DNA of 64,000 nucleotides, taken from Sternotherus odoratus (taxonomy: Eukaryota > Chordata > Testudines > Kinosternidae). Positions 11,193-22,239 of this stretch are shown piece after piece. The notes beneath the pieces are model-generated. The model made no database searches and was not told the origin of the DNA. It saw only the letters and a list, made by a program, of their open reading frames with translations. Location of the stretch: contig JAVMKO010000003.1 in the NCBI GenBank assembly GCA_032164245.1, positions 62,566,390 through 62,630,389 on the forward strand, in the 5' to 3' direction. How positions within the stretch are numbered: position 1 is the first letter of the stretch; every line of letters begins with the position of its first letter. Both the position numbers and the translations under genes were made by a program.

Positions 11193-11357
11193 GCTAAACC
11201 CAGGGTTGTGAGTTCAATCCGGGGGGGGGGGGGGGGGGCATAGGGGAAAAAAAATCAGTTGGATGATTTGGTTGGGGGTTGGCTTTGTTTTAAGCAGGGG
11301 GTTGAACTAGATGACCTCCTGAAGTCCTTTCCAACCCTGATATTCTATGATTCTACA
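11193..11357 (+). repeat. tRNA-derived SINE, 5' truncated, with CR1-like tail
   Basis: The stretch ctaaacccagggttgtgag followed by ttcaatcc is the B-box half of the turtle-type tRNA-derived SINE. It is followed by a run of about 20 G, then by atcagttggatgatttgg and a tail (gggttgaactagatgacc, tcc...ccaaccctgatattctatga) shared with CR1 3' ends, as expected for a SINE mobilised by CR1. The A-box half is missing. Confidence 0.75.
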
Positions 11358-12200
11358 GGGCTAAAAAAACAGAAGTGTAGATATTTAGCCTCAGGCTTAA
11401 GCCTGGGTTCTGAAATCTGAGGGGAGTCAGTTTCAGAAGCTGGATGTATAGCTAAGCTGCATTCTCTACCTTAGATTTTTGGGCCTATAGTCAAATTGAC
11501 CTGGGTTCTTGGTTTCACCACTGCGGGTCTTTATTATTAATTATTATTATTATTATTATTTTTTGCAGCGTAGACAGATCCTCAATTGCAAAACTACTTT
11601 ACAACCCCATTATTTTCTCTGTTTTGCTCTCAGTTACACTTATGCAACACCACTGAAAGTAATAGAGTTGCAGAACTGTATCTAAAGGCAAAACTTGACC
11701 TGCAGAATCTTTATTATTGGTAATACATGAGTCTGATAGAAGACAGCTGAACTTCCAGATCCCATTTGGAGTTTTCACATCTGTCAGATAGAAAAAAACA
11801 TCTCTATTTGTAAACTACTTGTGATTGGGAAATTATTGAGAAAAATAACCACTGAACACAACAACACTATTTTATAGTCAATTTTCAGATAGCCATGCAC
11901 TTTAAGAATTAATCACACCCCACTACTTATTCCTTACTTGAAGTCAAAAAGCTCCATTTTTGATATCACAATTGGTTGCTATAGAAATGATAATCAGGTC
12001 ACAACAGGGAATTATGATTTCAGGTGAAGAATAAGGAACATGAGCAGATGAACCCTTAAGAAACAGAAAGCAATTTCTCTTGCTTCAGTCATAATAAGTG
12101 CAGAGAACAGAAATGAAATACACTATATGTATAAGAAAAATGCAATTCTATCTGGAGGTGTATAAAAACACAGAGATATGCAGGAACATCTTGCTCTTAA
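11358..12200. other. Unassigned sequence
   Basis: AT-rich, with an (att)n run at about 11530-11562. No gene-like feature. Confidence 0.45.
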
Positions 12201-12201
12201 A

Positions 12202-12313
12202 GGTCCCAATCCTGCAAAGGCAGTACAGACTGGGAGTAGCCCTTTGAAGTTAATGGGACTGCTCACAGTGAGTGAAGTTAAGCATGTGCTTAAGTGTTTG
12301 CAAGATTTGGCCT
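12202..12313. repeat. Short palindromic MITE-like repeat
   Basis: The left end is ggtcccaatcctgcaaa and the right end is tttgcaagatttggcc, inverted relative to each other. The middle holds agttaatgggactgctcac and gttaagcatgtgcttaag. This is a common sauropsid dispersed repeat I recognise by its layout. Confidence 0.6.
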
Positions 12314-12529
12314 AAATAATATAAACTGGATAAAGCAAAATAAATAAAGCTGGATAAATGAAACTCCTCCTTATTCCTTTTCCCGTAAAATAAAGAATGC
12401 AATGTGAATGTAACCTCTGATTAGTTAGATATTTCATCCACTGATTTTAACCAGATGTCATGAGGGAGTAGGAAGCTTGGAATATAGCAAAAGATTCTGA
12501 TTTCCCAACAGGAAATAATAAGTAATACC

Positions 12530-12642
12530 TGGCTCTTTCATAGCCCTTTTTATTAGTAGATCTCAAAGGCTCAGATCAAAGAGAGTTAGGGGCCTAAATG
12601 CTTTTGAGGATCTGAATCAAAGTGCTTAACAAAGGAGATCAG
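12530..12642. repeat. MIR/L2-like ancient repeat, left part (split by hAT)
   Basis: The words agtagatctcaaag and aagtgcttaacaaaggag resemble the standard L2/MIR-related sequence that normally continues into gtcagta(t/c)cattat. That continuation is found at 13473 on the far side of the hAT insertion, so the two halves are one interrupted repeat. Confidence 0.6.
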
Positions 12643-13472
12643 CAGGGCCGGCGACAGAAATTTGGGGGCCCCCTACTCTAATAGTTTGGGGGCCCCCCAG
12701 CCCAGCCGGGGCCCCCCAGCCCAGCCCAGCCGACAGTGGCTGGGGGCCCCCCCAGCCCAGCCACCCCCCCCAACCCAGCCGGCGCTCCCCCCCCAGCTGA
12801 GAGCGGCTGGGGAGCCCCCAGCCCAGCCGGCCCCCCGTAGCCCAGCCAGCGCTCTCCCCCCCCCCAGCTGACAGCAGCTGGGGGCTCCCCAGCCCAGCCG
12901 GCCACCCCCACCAGCCCAGCTGGCGCTCCCCCCCAGCTGACAGCGGCTGGGGGGTCCCCAGCCCAGCCAGCGCTCCCCCCCCAGCTGACAGCGGCTGGGG
13001 GGCCCCCAGCCCAGCCGGCGCTCCCCCCCCAGCTGACAGCGGCTGGGGGGCCCCCAGCCCAGCCGGCGCTCCCCGCCCCCCAGCTGACAGTGGCTGGGGG
13101 GCGCCCAGCCCAGCCCAGCCAGCGCTCCCCGCCCCCCAGCTGACAGCGGCTGGGGGCCCCCAGCCCAGCCGGTGCTCCCCGCCCCCCAGCTGACAGCGGC
13201 TGGGGGGCCCCCAGCCCAGCCCAGCCGGCGCTCCCCACCCCCCAGCTGACAGCAGCTGGGGGCCCCCCAGCCCAGCCGCCCCCCCTCCCCAGCCCAGCCG
13301 GCGCTCCCCCCACCAGCTGCCGCTGGCCGGGCTCTCTGCTCCGGCCGGGGACAGGCGCTCGTCCGGGGGAGAGCCGCGCCAGATGACTACGGGTAGGGCT
13401 GTACCGGGGCCCCCCTAAAGTCGGGGGGCCCGGTACAGCTCTACCCGTAGTACCCCCCTGTCGCCGGCCCTG
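12643..13472. mobile_element. Non-autonomous hAT transposon with internal GC-rich minisatellite
   Basis: Perfect 15-bp terminal inverted repeats, cagggccggcgacag at 12643-12657 and ctgtcgccggccctg at 13458-13472. The 8-bp TSD is gagatcag (12635-12642) against gaggtcag (13473-13480), one mismatch. The interior, about 12700-13310, is an array of roughly ten units of 48-56 bp around agctgacagcggctgggg. A GC-rich hairpin of about 29-bp arms at 13384-13451 sits before the right end. No transposase is present. The 211-codon minus-strand ORF at 12678-13313 translates the minisatellite and is not a gene. Confidence 0.88.
12700..13310. repeat. GC-rich minisatellite, 48-56-bp unit, about 10 copies
   Basis: The word agctgac recurs at 12935, 12983, 13031, 13082, 13138, 13188 and 13244, giving spacings of 48, 48, 51, 56, 50 and 56 bp. 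Each unit also carries ccccagcccagccggcgctc or a one- or two-base variant. Confidence 0.9.
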
Positions 13473-13625
13473 GAGGTCAGTACCATTATACCCATATTAG
13501 AAATGATGACACTGAGAATGGGGAAGTCACCTTACCTCCCTCTAAGTCACTAGCAAGCCAGTAGCATACCCAGGAAGAGAACCTCTCTCCTGAATCCCAG
13601 CCCAGCATTCTATTTGCTATCCAAT
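13473..13625. repeat. MIR/L2-like ancient repeat, right part
   Basis: Continuation of the repeat at 12530-12642: gtcagtaccattatacccat, gatgacactgagaatgggg, aagtcac...agcaagccagtag and gaacctctctcctgaatccc follow the MIR-like tail order. Confidence 0.6.
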
Positions 13626-13665
13626 ACTGCCTCCCTAAATAAATGAAAGACAACATATGCTAACA

Positions 13666-13781
13666 CAGTGGTCCTCAAACTTTTCCATACCACGATCCCC
13701 TTTCCATCTACATAAAAAAGAAAGAGAGTGGTCAGTGGTCATAACAGGGATGTGGTCACAACTTCCAGGTTGAAAACCCGT
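13666..13781. mobile_element. Short hAT-like remnant
   Basis: It starts cagtggtcctcaaacttttc, the familiar hAT end seen in many amniote MITEs, and the right end ggttgaaaacccgt is a decayed inverse of it. The flanks tgctaaca (13658-13665) and agctaaaa (13782-13789) match at six of eight positions, compatible with an aged 8-bp TSD. Confidence 0.55.
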
Positions 13782-13789
13782 AGCTAAAA

Positions 13790-14125
13790 AATGATTAGAG
13801 GCATAGTACAGCTTCCGTATGAGGACAGATTAAAAAAGGTGGGAAAAGATCTTAGAAAAGAGATGACTAAGGGTGTGGATATTATAGAAGTCTATAAAGT
13901 CATGAATGGTATGGAGAAAGTGAATAGGAAAGTGTTATTTACCCCTTCACATACACAAGATCCAGGCGTCTCATTCTTGAAATTAATAGGTAGCAGGTTT
14001 AAAACAAACATAAGGACGGACTTCTTCACAGTAACCTAACTTGTTGGTGGGGCATGTTGTAAAGGTCAAAAGCACAAGGAGCCTCAAGAAAAGTATTAGA
14101 TAAATTCATGAAGGGTAATTCTATT
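13790..14125 (+). pseudogene. CR1 LINE fragment: C-terminal end of ORF2
   Basis: The conceptual product of 13791-14039 contains DIIEVYKVMNGMEKVNRKVLF and later KLIGSRFKTNIRTDFFTVT. This is the layout of the region after the reverse transcriptase in CR1/L2 ORF2 (…DLIEVYK…, …R…FF…RV…). The following DNA (tgttgtaaaggtcaaaag, aaaagtattagataaattca) continues the same ORF2 tail out of frame. There is no reverse-transcriptase domain in the window for this copy, so it is 5' truncated and dead. Confidence 0.75.
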
Positions 14126-14235
14126 AATGACTATTAGGATTTCTTACCCATAGCCTTTTGTTTTTTTGTTAAGGAGTCCTTGAAAGCAGAGCTGCTTTAA
14201 AGGGTGGGAGAAAGGGAAAAAACAAACAAACCATC

Positions 14236-15041
14236 TGTAAGAACATCTATTCCCTCTCTCTGAACACTGGGGTACGGAGGAGAGTCTCTTCTATGGTTCC
14301 TTAACTATAAACTGCTTCCCCAGCAGAAGTTAAGTCTTTACACCCCCAAAACCCACACTCTACCAGTTGGGAAATTGGGGTACCCAAGCTGCCACCATCC
14401 GTGTGAATCTCCAAGACCCTGGAGGGGGGCACACGGACTCCCCCAAACTCCTTCTCTCTCTTGAGAGCCCGGGACCTTAGATGCTGCTTCACTTCCCCCT
14501 CACCCTCCTCCTTGTTACCGAGAGAGAAGAGAACAAAAAATCCTTCGAGCCCAGCCCCTCCTTCCTGCCCTCAGGAGAGTGACTCAAAGACTCAACTACT
14601 TAGCCCCTCTCCGTCCCCCTAACCGGGACCTGGGTCACATCCAAAGCTAGGACACTTTAAGGGAAATAACCAAACAGATTTTATAACTAAAGAGGTTTAA
14701 TAAAGAAAAGAGAAAAAAGCATACACTTACAAGACCACTTTAAAGATATAGAGCTCTCTCACCCCTCCCTCTGAGAAGGCTAGTGACGCCCTAAATCTGG
14801 TACAAAAGCTTATGAAAATCAATATGTTACATACAATTCAGCTGCTTATGAATATAGGAAGGAAAAAATAGAAGTTTTGCTCTCCATAGCTAGAGAGCGA
14901 AGAAATGGGTCTTGCCTCAAGCTGGAACAGAAGGAAACTGAAACTAACCCTCCCTCCCTTGTGGGATGGGGCTTTTACATCATCCTCTCTCAGGTAAAGT
15001 TAACCCCATACAGGCAAAACAGCACTCCACACTTATGACAC
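14236..15041 (-). mobile_element. Solo LTR of an endogenous retrovirus, 806 bp, minus strand
   Basis: The plus strand begins tgtaagaaca and ends acttatgaca, giving TGT...ACA ends. An exact 5-bp TSD, ccatc, lies at 14231-14235 and 15042-15046. Read on the minus strand it begins TGTCATAAGTGTGGAG, very like the start of the LTR at 39242 (TGTCATAAGTATGGAG), and has a tttattaaa poly(A)-signal region near 14697-14706 followed by tagttataaaa, also shared with that LTR. No internal viral genes are present. Confidence 0.85.
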
Positions 15042-15046
15042 CATCA

Positions 15047-17418
15047 TTCCCTCTCCTCTTCAAGATCTTATTGTTCGGTTCCTTCACTCTCCTGAAAGTT
15101 CTTTTCCTTGTGGTATGTGCATATAAATGAATGGTATCTTTTCAACTCTTCTCCAGAGCAGAGAGGAAACAGACTTTCTTTTTATTTCCCTAATTAGGGA
15201 CTTCCCTGGTTAATGCAGTTATTTTTACAATAAAGCTAGAAGAAAAAACTGCCACAAAGATTCTTACCTGAAAAGGAAGTGTCAACAGCTGCTCATTCAT
15301 GGGGTTTGACCAAGGGAGAAAAAAGAATGAACCTAAATTCACCAACTTTCAAATAATTGGTTGTTATTAGGTTGCAGCCAGCTCAACTGTGGCTAGTTAC
15401 AGGTATAGCGCTCTGTGATCAGGTAAAATGGGTCATGTGGATGCTTAATGTCTCTGAAAATCAGACCACTTTTATTGGGTTTAAAAATCTAGGGTTAAGA
15501 ATTGAAGATCAAGGTACTCACATTTGAAAATTTGGACCCAAGTGAACTTCATTTTGAAGAATGCCACTCATCCCAAGATTATGTACAAATAAAAATATGA
15601 TAGCCCATGACTTTTCATGATGAAAATTATTTTAATAAAAAGTGATTAAATTGAGACTATCATTTTAATTGCCCTGCATTAATAATTGTTTCTCTCTCTC
15701 ATTTTGGGCCTTGTTTCACTCTGAACCCACATTTGGGCCTTGGCAGATGTAGGATTCTGAACAAAGTTCACATTTCTTTACAGTACAGCAACCTTCTCTC
15801 TCCCTCAAGGTTACTGTGGATATTTTTTGTTTAATTTTGATTTTACTAATTTTTTTTTTTCTAAAAGGCTCTATTTATTTTAAAATACCATCAGTTAATG
15901 TATTGATCAAATGATAGATTGCAGCAGAGAAAATATCTGTATTGAATAATTTATATTGAAAATAAGGTGTGTGGAGTTGCATAGGAAGTTTATACAACAT
16001 GGATTAGTGGTATAAATATGAGTGGGGATATCCTTCCATTTGATGCTGATCGATGTCCATACTTTCTATGTACCTGTATATGTCCTATACATGCTTTTAC
16101 ATGTATGTTGACTGGTATGCCGCTGCAGAACCCTATGAAAGTGAATGGAGCTGTTCACAGGCACAGGAGTGTATACCTAGAGCAGCAGAACGTAGTCAGT
16201 TACTGGGGAAAAAACAAAAAAAACCTCACTACCTTCCTCTGCATTACTCATGCGCTTTAGACTCCTGGTAATCCGTTTTATGTCATTTCTTTAAAAATAT
16301 CCCCCCAAGTTCACTGTACTAGTGTATTATAAAGATTTCCTGCATGGGGTAACTTGCGGGGATGAGGGGAAAGGGTGGAGGGACCCTCCCTCTGAATGGG
16401 AGGGGGAGTGAGGGGATCTCCTAAGACTTGCAGGGATGGGGCAGCCAGTTCCTGGCTGGGAAGAGATGTCCTGGTAGCTCCTACTGTCACTCCTATGGTA
16501 GTTCCTGGAAAACCTTGTTCTCAGTGCCACCCTCAGCTGTTGCTGCTCATGCCCCTATCCTTCCCCTGGGACTGGTGTCTCAATTGGGACCTGTGGTGGT
16601 CCTACCTACTCCCCAACAGCCAATCTTATCTCATGTGCCATGGTGGTGTCCTCCAGGTGCCACATTGGTCTCCTTCCCTGCATGTGAAACATCCATCAGA
16701 CCCATCCCACCCCCAGTATTTCTGCTGAGGGGGTGCTAGTTCCACCCCTGATTCCACTGTCTATAGGAATACCAAAATTTCCTTTGTAGCTTCCTAAGAC
16801 AACAATGACAAGCAAACATGAAGCATACATTCAAGTTTCACTATTATTTTCATGCTCTCATTTGTGGCTAAAGAGTTGCATCACGGGTATACTCATTTAT
16901 TTATTTGTCAACCCACTTAATTGTGCAGATGTTATGCTACAGTTTATTTTTAATACTAGATTTTGCAACTGGTACCAGAAAACAATACCTGTCAAAGCAT
17001 GGATTCACTGGGAGAAAAAAATTCTCCTGGAGTTAGTGAATAAAAATGAAACATTTTAGCCACTGTGCAGCTATCAGCAGGCAGAACTAGGATTGGTACT
17101 ACGGCTCCATAAATACTCATTAAAAGAACTAACTACTGTAGATGGTTACAAGTACATTAGCTAGAGAGCCTCTCAGCACAATATAATAGATGTGTAGGAT
17201 ATGTGCAGACTTCATCTGATGGTGTCTTTTCCTCAAGGGAATAATTAAAGTCTGTTTAAACTAAGCAAACAGATCTAGTGTAGGATTTTACCTATATGGG
17301 GGATGGATTAAAGTGTTTACTAATGAAGGCTAAAAGGGTGTCACATGGGTAGAAGACTCCTTAGGAACAGTATAATTAATAAGGTGTGAAAGTCACAGGA
17401 AAAGTCCAGATTTGGGTT
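15047..17418. other. Unassigned sequence with no convincing gene
   Basis: AT-rich with a moderately GC-rich patch at about 16340-16740. Overlapping ORFs of 67-110 codons in that patch lie on both strands and have no recognisable domain, so I do not call a gene. Confidence 0.45.
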
Positions 17419-17419
17419 T

Positions 17420-17543
17420 CTTGCCTGGTTTCTATAATCATGTTAGATTTGCCTGGTTTCTATAATCATGTTAGATAATCTATAATCATGTTAGATATTC
17501 TATAATCTATATCTTGCCTGGTTTTTATAATCATGTTAGATAT
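17420..17543. repeat. Imperfect tandem repeat, about 28-bp unit
   Basis: The unit ttgcctggtttctataatca followed by tgttagat occurs three times nearly intact (17422, 17450 and 17514). Two shortened copies (tctataatcatgttagat, tctataat) lie between the second and third. Confidence 0.85.
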
Positions 17544-18213
17544 CCCAGAAAAACAAGTCAAACAAATATGGACCTAACTAGACAGTGCCTTAAATTACAG
17601 GAATCATCTCCTTTCTCTTCCTCCATTAAATTTGCTACTACAGATTAGCTATACTGTGTGGTCTAGCATATGAAACAGAGTGGAACATCAAAAGATGAAT
17701 CAGAAAATCATACTAATATTCTCTGGCATTAATTCTTAAGAAATGTTCTAAACATAACCACTGCAACAACCATAATACATATGTGCATTTCCACTGGAGC
17801 ACAGATCAGGCTATTTCCTGGGGATCAATGATTGAATGAGGTTAATAGCCATTGGCTACACATCAGGCTAACTACTTCTAGAAGGTCATAAATTGCAAGA
17901 AAATGTCCTGCTTCTTGATTGCTATTACTTAACTAGTAATGTGTGTTTTGGTCACTTCAGATCCATGGCCTGTGTCATGATTCCATAAATCTCCTCTCTA
18001 GTGCACAACTGTTCCAGTCAATGGTGTGCTATTAATTAGCAAATCTATGCCAGTACCAATCTCTTCAGATCTTCCCTCTGTAAATTCATTCTACTCTTCA
18101 GAAAGCTCCTGGAAAAATCAATGTAATGTACCACATTACAAAATATCCGGTGAAGTTATAAACTATATAAAGTGAGTTAGGAGAAGAAACTTAGGAGATA
18201 CACAAAGAGAGAG

Positions 18214-19220
18214 AATGGGTAATTATATAGCCTACTGATTAGGGCAGCCACCTTGGAGATGGGAGACCTTGCTCCACAGCTGCCAACTTTCACGTGGGAA
18301 ATAAGCACGCTGACTTTCACAATAAGCGAAAAATCCAGCTAATGCCATTTCAAAACAAGCCAACCCTAAGAACCCCAACATGCTATGTGCCTAGATCACC
18401 CCTGACATGCAGTCTGGGACTGTGGTGGGCTTGCTCTGCACCCCTGACCCTCTCTCCTCCCATTACCCTTGCTTGCCCCTTGCCTCTGCTTGCTGTGGGC
18501 TGATCAAAAGAATCTACAAGCCGAAAACTAGCCAACAAGCAACTCAGAAGCCGATTAAGCCAAAAACAAGTCCAATTTCTGTGGGTTTTTTCCCCATGGG
18601 TTTGGCATGTCTGCCAGGGTCATGTCCTTTTGCTCCAATGACTGATTATCCAAAATGAAACAATTTCAACAGGAGATTTAAAAGTCAACATCCCATAGCT
18701 TAGGGCATCTACATGAGAGGGTGGAAACCCCTATTCAATGTCTTTCTCCCCAGCAGGCAAAGAAAAGAGTTGAACCTTGGTTTCTCATATCCCAGGTGAG
18801 TATTCTAACCACTAGGCTGATGGCTATAAGGGAACTAATATCTCTACCTCTTCCAGCTGGATTTTGGATGGGGCTAATTCTGTGGGTGTCCTTAGAGCCA
18901 CCTACTGGATTGGCAACTGCAGGTAACATAGGTATTCTCTTTCCCTCCCCTCCCTTCCACTCCACCCTAAATTCCCATGGATAATGCTGGGGCTTAAGTG
19001 TCTAGGCACCTAGAGTGAGCCAGCAGTTTGCATTCCCAGTGGCATAAATTTAGGTACCTAGGGAATGTTTATAGCAGACATTTAGGTTACAAGTGAGTTT
19101 AGGCTCCTATAGGGTTAGGACGAAGCAGATAGGGTTTTGTGGATGTGTGATGCCCTAAACTGGGATTATGGTGCCTAAATCCCTTTGAAAATCTGAGCTT
19201 TATTGGCTTTGTAAGACAAT
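18214..19220 (-). repeat. Interspersed repeat with tRNA-like core(s), copy 2
   Basis: At 18770-18832 the reverse strand reads like a tRNA-derived core: tagtggttagaatactcacc, then caaggttcaactc as a B box. A second tRNA-like stretch may lie in plus orientation at 18228-18280 (agcctactgattagggc). The following text at 18980-19200 (gtctaggcacctag, taggtacctaggg, gtgcctaaatccctttgaaa) recurs in the families at 4760 and 28870. Confidence 0.45.
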
Positions 19221-19687
19221 GTAATAATACTGCCGATACTTGGGCATATTTTTCAACTGCTCTCATTGATTATGTCATTTATCATGCCTGAATTCTGACC
19301 CTAATAACTTCTATTACTGAAATAACTGGTTCTTTGATTTAGTTTGACCAGATTATCCCAATGAAATGTAAGGCTCTTCCATTTATCTAAATTTACTTTG
19401 AGCAAAAGCTTATGTGCACTGCCTGATCTTCAGCTGGCGTAGAGGAGGGTAATTCTTTTGACTTTAACCAGCTACAGAGCTGTACCATAATACCACTTGA
19501 AGATCCCTCAGAAGTGTGGGAAACATTCCCTATACTTTCTACATGAGAAATGGCTGTTTCAAATTAAGATTTATTTGTATTTTTTTAAAAAAAACATACT
19601 TTTTCATTAGACTATCAGAGTGCTCCGTGTCCAGAGATCATCCAAATTTTCCATCGTAAATCCTTAAAAGATAAATCTTATATATTA

Positions 19688-20802
19688 CTAGCGAAAATGC
19701 CCGGCGTTGCTCGGGTCAGTCAGAGGTGGGGAGGGGGCAGAGAGCTGAGTGAGTGCAGGGTCCATTGAAGGGGGCAGAGAGCAAACCTGACACCCCCACC
19801 TCACCCCCCCGACCAAACCCGACACCCCCACCGCACTTACCCCTCGACCAACCCCGACTCACATTTTCACCCCCCCACCCAAACCCAACACCCCCACGTC
19901 TCCCCCTACCAACCCCAACGTCCCCTGACCAACACCCACACCTCACCCCCGTAGACCAAACCTGACACACCCACCTCACTTTCCCCCCCAACCAAACCTG
20001 ACACCCCTACCTACCACCACAAACAAACCCGACACCCACACCTCACTTACCCCTCGATCAACCCTGACCCCCCACCTCAATCCCCAACCAAACCCAACAC
20101 CCCCACCTTACCCCCCCACCAAACCCAACACCCCCTGACCAACCGCAACCCCCACACCTCACCCCTCACCCACCCAGACACCTTCCCACCCCCCCAGACC
20201 AAACCCAACACCCCTGGCTCACTTACCCCCCGACCAAACCCGACACCCCCACCTCACCCCCCCCGACCAAACCTGACACCCCCACCTCACCCCCGACCAA
20301 ACCTGACACCCCTACCTCACTTACCCTGCGACCAAACCCAACTCGGGTCCGTCAGAGGTGGGGAGGGGGCAGAGAGCTGAGGGATTCTGGGGTCCATTGG
20401 AGGGGGGAGGGGGTAGAGAGCTGAGGGATTCCGGGGTCCATTGGAGGGGGGAGGGGGCAGAGAGCTGAGGGATTCCGGGGTCCATTGGAGGGGGGAGGGA
20501 GCAGAGAGCTGAGTGAGTGCGGTGTCTGTTGGAGGGGGTATTATGACATCATAACTATGTCACAGAGAACAGCAGCTGCCCAGCTGATGTGATTGGCCTT
20601 TAAATAATTTCACACCTGGGGGGCGGCAGAGGTGAGATTTGAAAAATTTTCGACTCTTACCCTGATTAGGACCCCAAGACCTCTAACTGTACCAAATTTC
20701 AAGTCTCTAGCTCAAACGGTGTGGAAGGACTAAGCATACATACATACATGCATACACGCATACACACATACACCATTTGACTTATATATATATATATATA
20801 GA
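19688..20802 (-). mobile_element. Non-autonomous Helitron, second full copy, minus strand
   Basis: Same family as 6934-8155. The plus-strand left end is ctagcgaaaatgcccggcg and the right end is tatatatatataga followed by t. On the minus strand this gives TC at the 5' end and a 3' hairpin plus CTAG between host A and T. The interior has a C-rich minisatellite at about 19790-20340 and a 52-bp G-rich unit (gagagctgagggattccgg) repeated about four times at 20355-20515. The pre-terminal region, caaatttcaagtctctagctc, matches copy 1 closely. No Rep/helicase is encoded. Confidence 0.82.
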
Positions 20803-22057
20803 TAACTAATGAAACTACTAGGGCAACAGAAAATATTTCAAAATGTGACCAGCTTAACAGAGAACAATGTCCTGCTGCAGAATACTATAGGGAAGTTTAA
20901 AAATTCTATAGAAAGATCAACATTTTCTATTAAATTGTATATGGCTTTTCTATGGCATGTATTTCTGCACGTGTAATCTATAAAACATTAAAGTTCTCAA
21001 CCCAAACTTTTGCATTTTACTGTGCGGAACGTGTAGGACTAAGCTTAACACACTGCAATTTGCCTTTCATTCTGAACTACAAATTGAACCTTTTATATTA
21101 CTGTTCTGTAGGCTTCTATTCGTTTAGATGCCATGGAAACTGGAGTGTGTAGGTTTGTTTTTGTTTTTTAACCTAAATCATTTGTCTCTTTCCTCATTTC
21201 TTTAAAGCAAAATTCAATGATGGCCTAAACAAGTAAAGACAACATATTGTTTGTTGGGAGGGGTTACTGTTCCATCTAGAATTTTGGGATTGTGGAGTGT
21301 ATTTAGCATTCACAAAAGGCAACAGATATGCACTGATGTCTCTATTTATATCTAGAACATGGTTGTTGTTATATGTTAAAAAATGTACACCACAGGGACA
21401 ATATTTTAGGAACACAACTAGAGTCAGCATAACTATTGGAAGAATTAATTCTCTCTCTCCTTGGGAAATATGGAGTTCAAGGTGGTGCAGATATGATGTT
21501 CATCAAAGTAGTTGAAAATGACTGCATTGATCCCTTGGGGATCTTCTGAATTCTCACTCTGGAACTACTTATGTCAGATATTTGGACCTCTAGGGTCTTG
21601 ATTTAAAAATAAGTATATAAACTTATGTGCCCATTTTTCATGTGCAGTTGTATTCTTAATTTATATTTCCATATGATTGCACAACTAAATGGATAATTTG
21701 AATGCAGAAATATTCAGGAAAATACATAACTGGTCATTTGCACACAGCATCAGCTGATTTTTGTGAGCAGTCATAGTAACTAAGTGGGTAAATTAGAGCT
21801 CTGTTTCTTGTAGCCTCTACACCTGTTCCCAGCTGCATGATATACAAAACCACTGATCCACTGCCCAAAGAAGAATAACTTATAGGTCATGAACCAGGAT
21901 ATGCTTGCATTCTGTGAAGGTCATGTCACCATTATATGTATCCTGTTTTGAAGTTACAGTGAAAAATCTTTTGAAGTACAGTGGAGCTATAACAGAACAA
22001 ATGGGATTCAAGAAATCCCATCATGGTAAATGTGGGGTTGCGTTATTGCAGGTTCTC
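20803..22057. other. Unassigned AT-rich sequence
   Basis: No gene or recognised repeat was seen. Confidence 0.45.
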
Positions 22058-22058
22058 T

Positions 22059-22239
22059 GTCCCTGGCAGGTGCGGGTCCGCGGCTTCTCTCCCCGCTGCC
22101 CAGCAGGGGAGAGAAGCTGCGGCCCTGCGCCTGCCAGAGGCAGGGAACAGCAGTGCCTGCAGTCCCGGAGTCCCCTGTTCCAGCAGGCCTCGGGGCTGCA
22201 GCTTCTCTGGAAGCCGTGGCCCCCGCACCTGCCAGGGAC
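22059..22239. repeat. GC-rich palindromic element in AT-rich surroundings
   Basis: gtccctggcaggtgcggg at 22059 is the inverse of cccgcacctgccagggac ending at 22239. Further inverted matches (cggcttctct, gagaagc) lie inside. The sharp change in composition from the flanks suggests an inserted MITE or the core of one; I could not find flanking duplications. Five overlapping ORFs of 61-112 codons on both strands cross it and are not convincing. Confidence 0.6.

Noticed and set aside
12678..13313. 211-codon Gly/Ala/Pro-rich minus-strand ORF
   Set aside because: It is the translation of the GC-rich minisatellite in the hAT at 12643-13472; no domain or start context.
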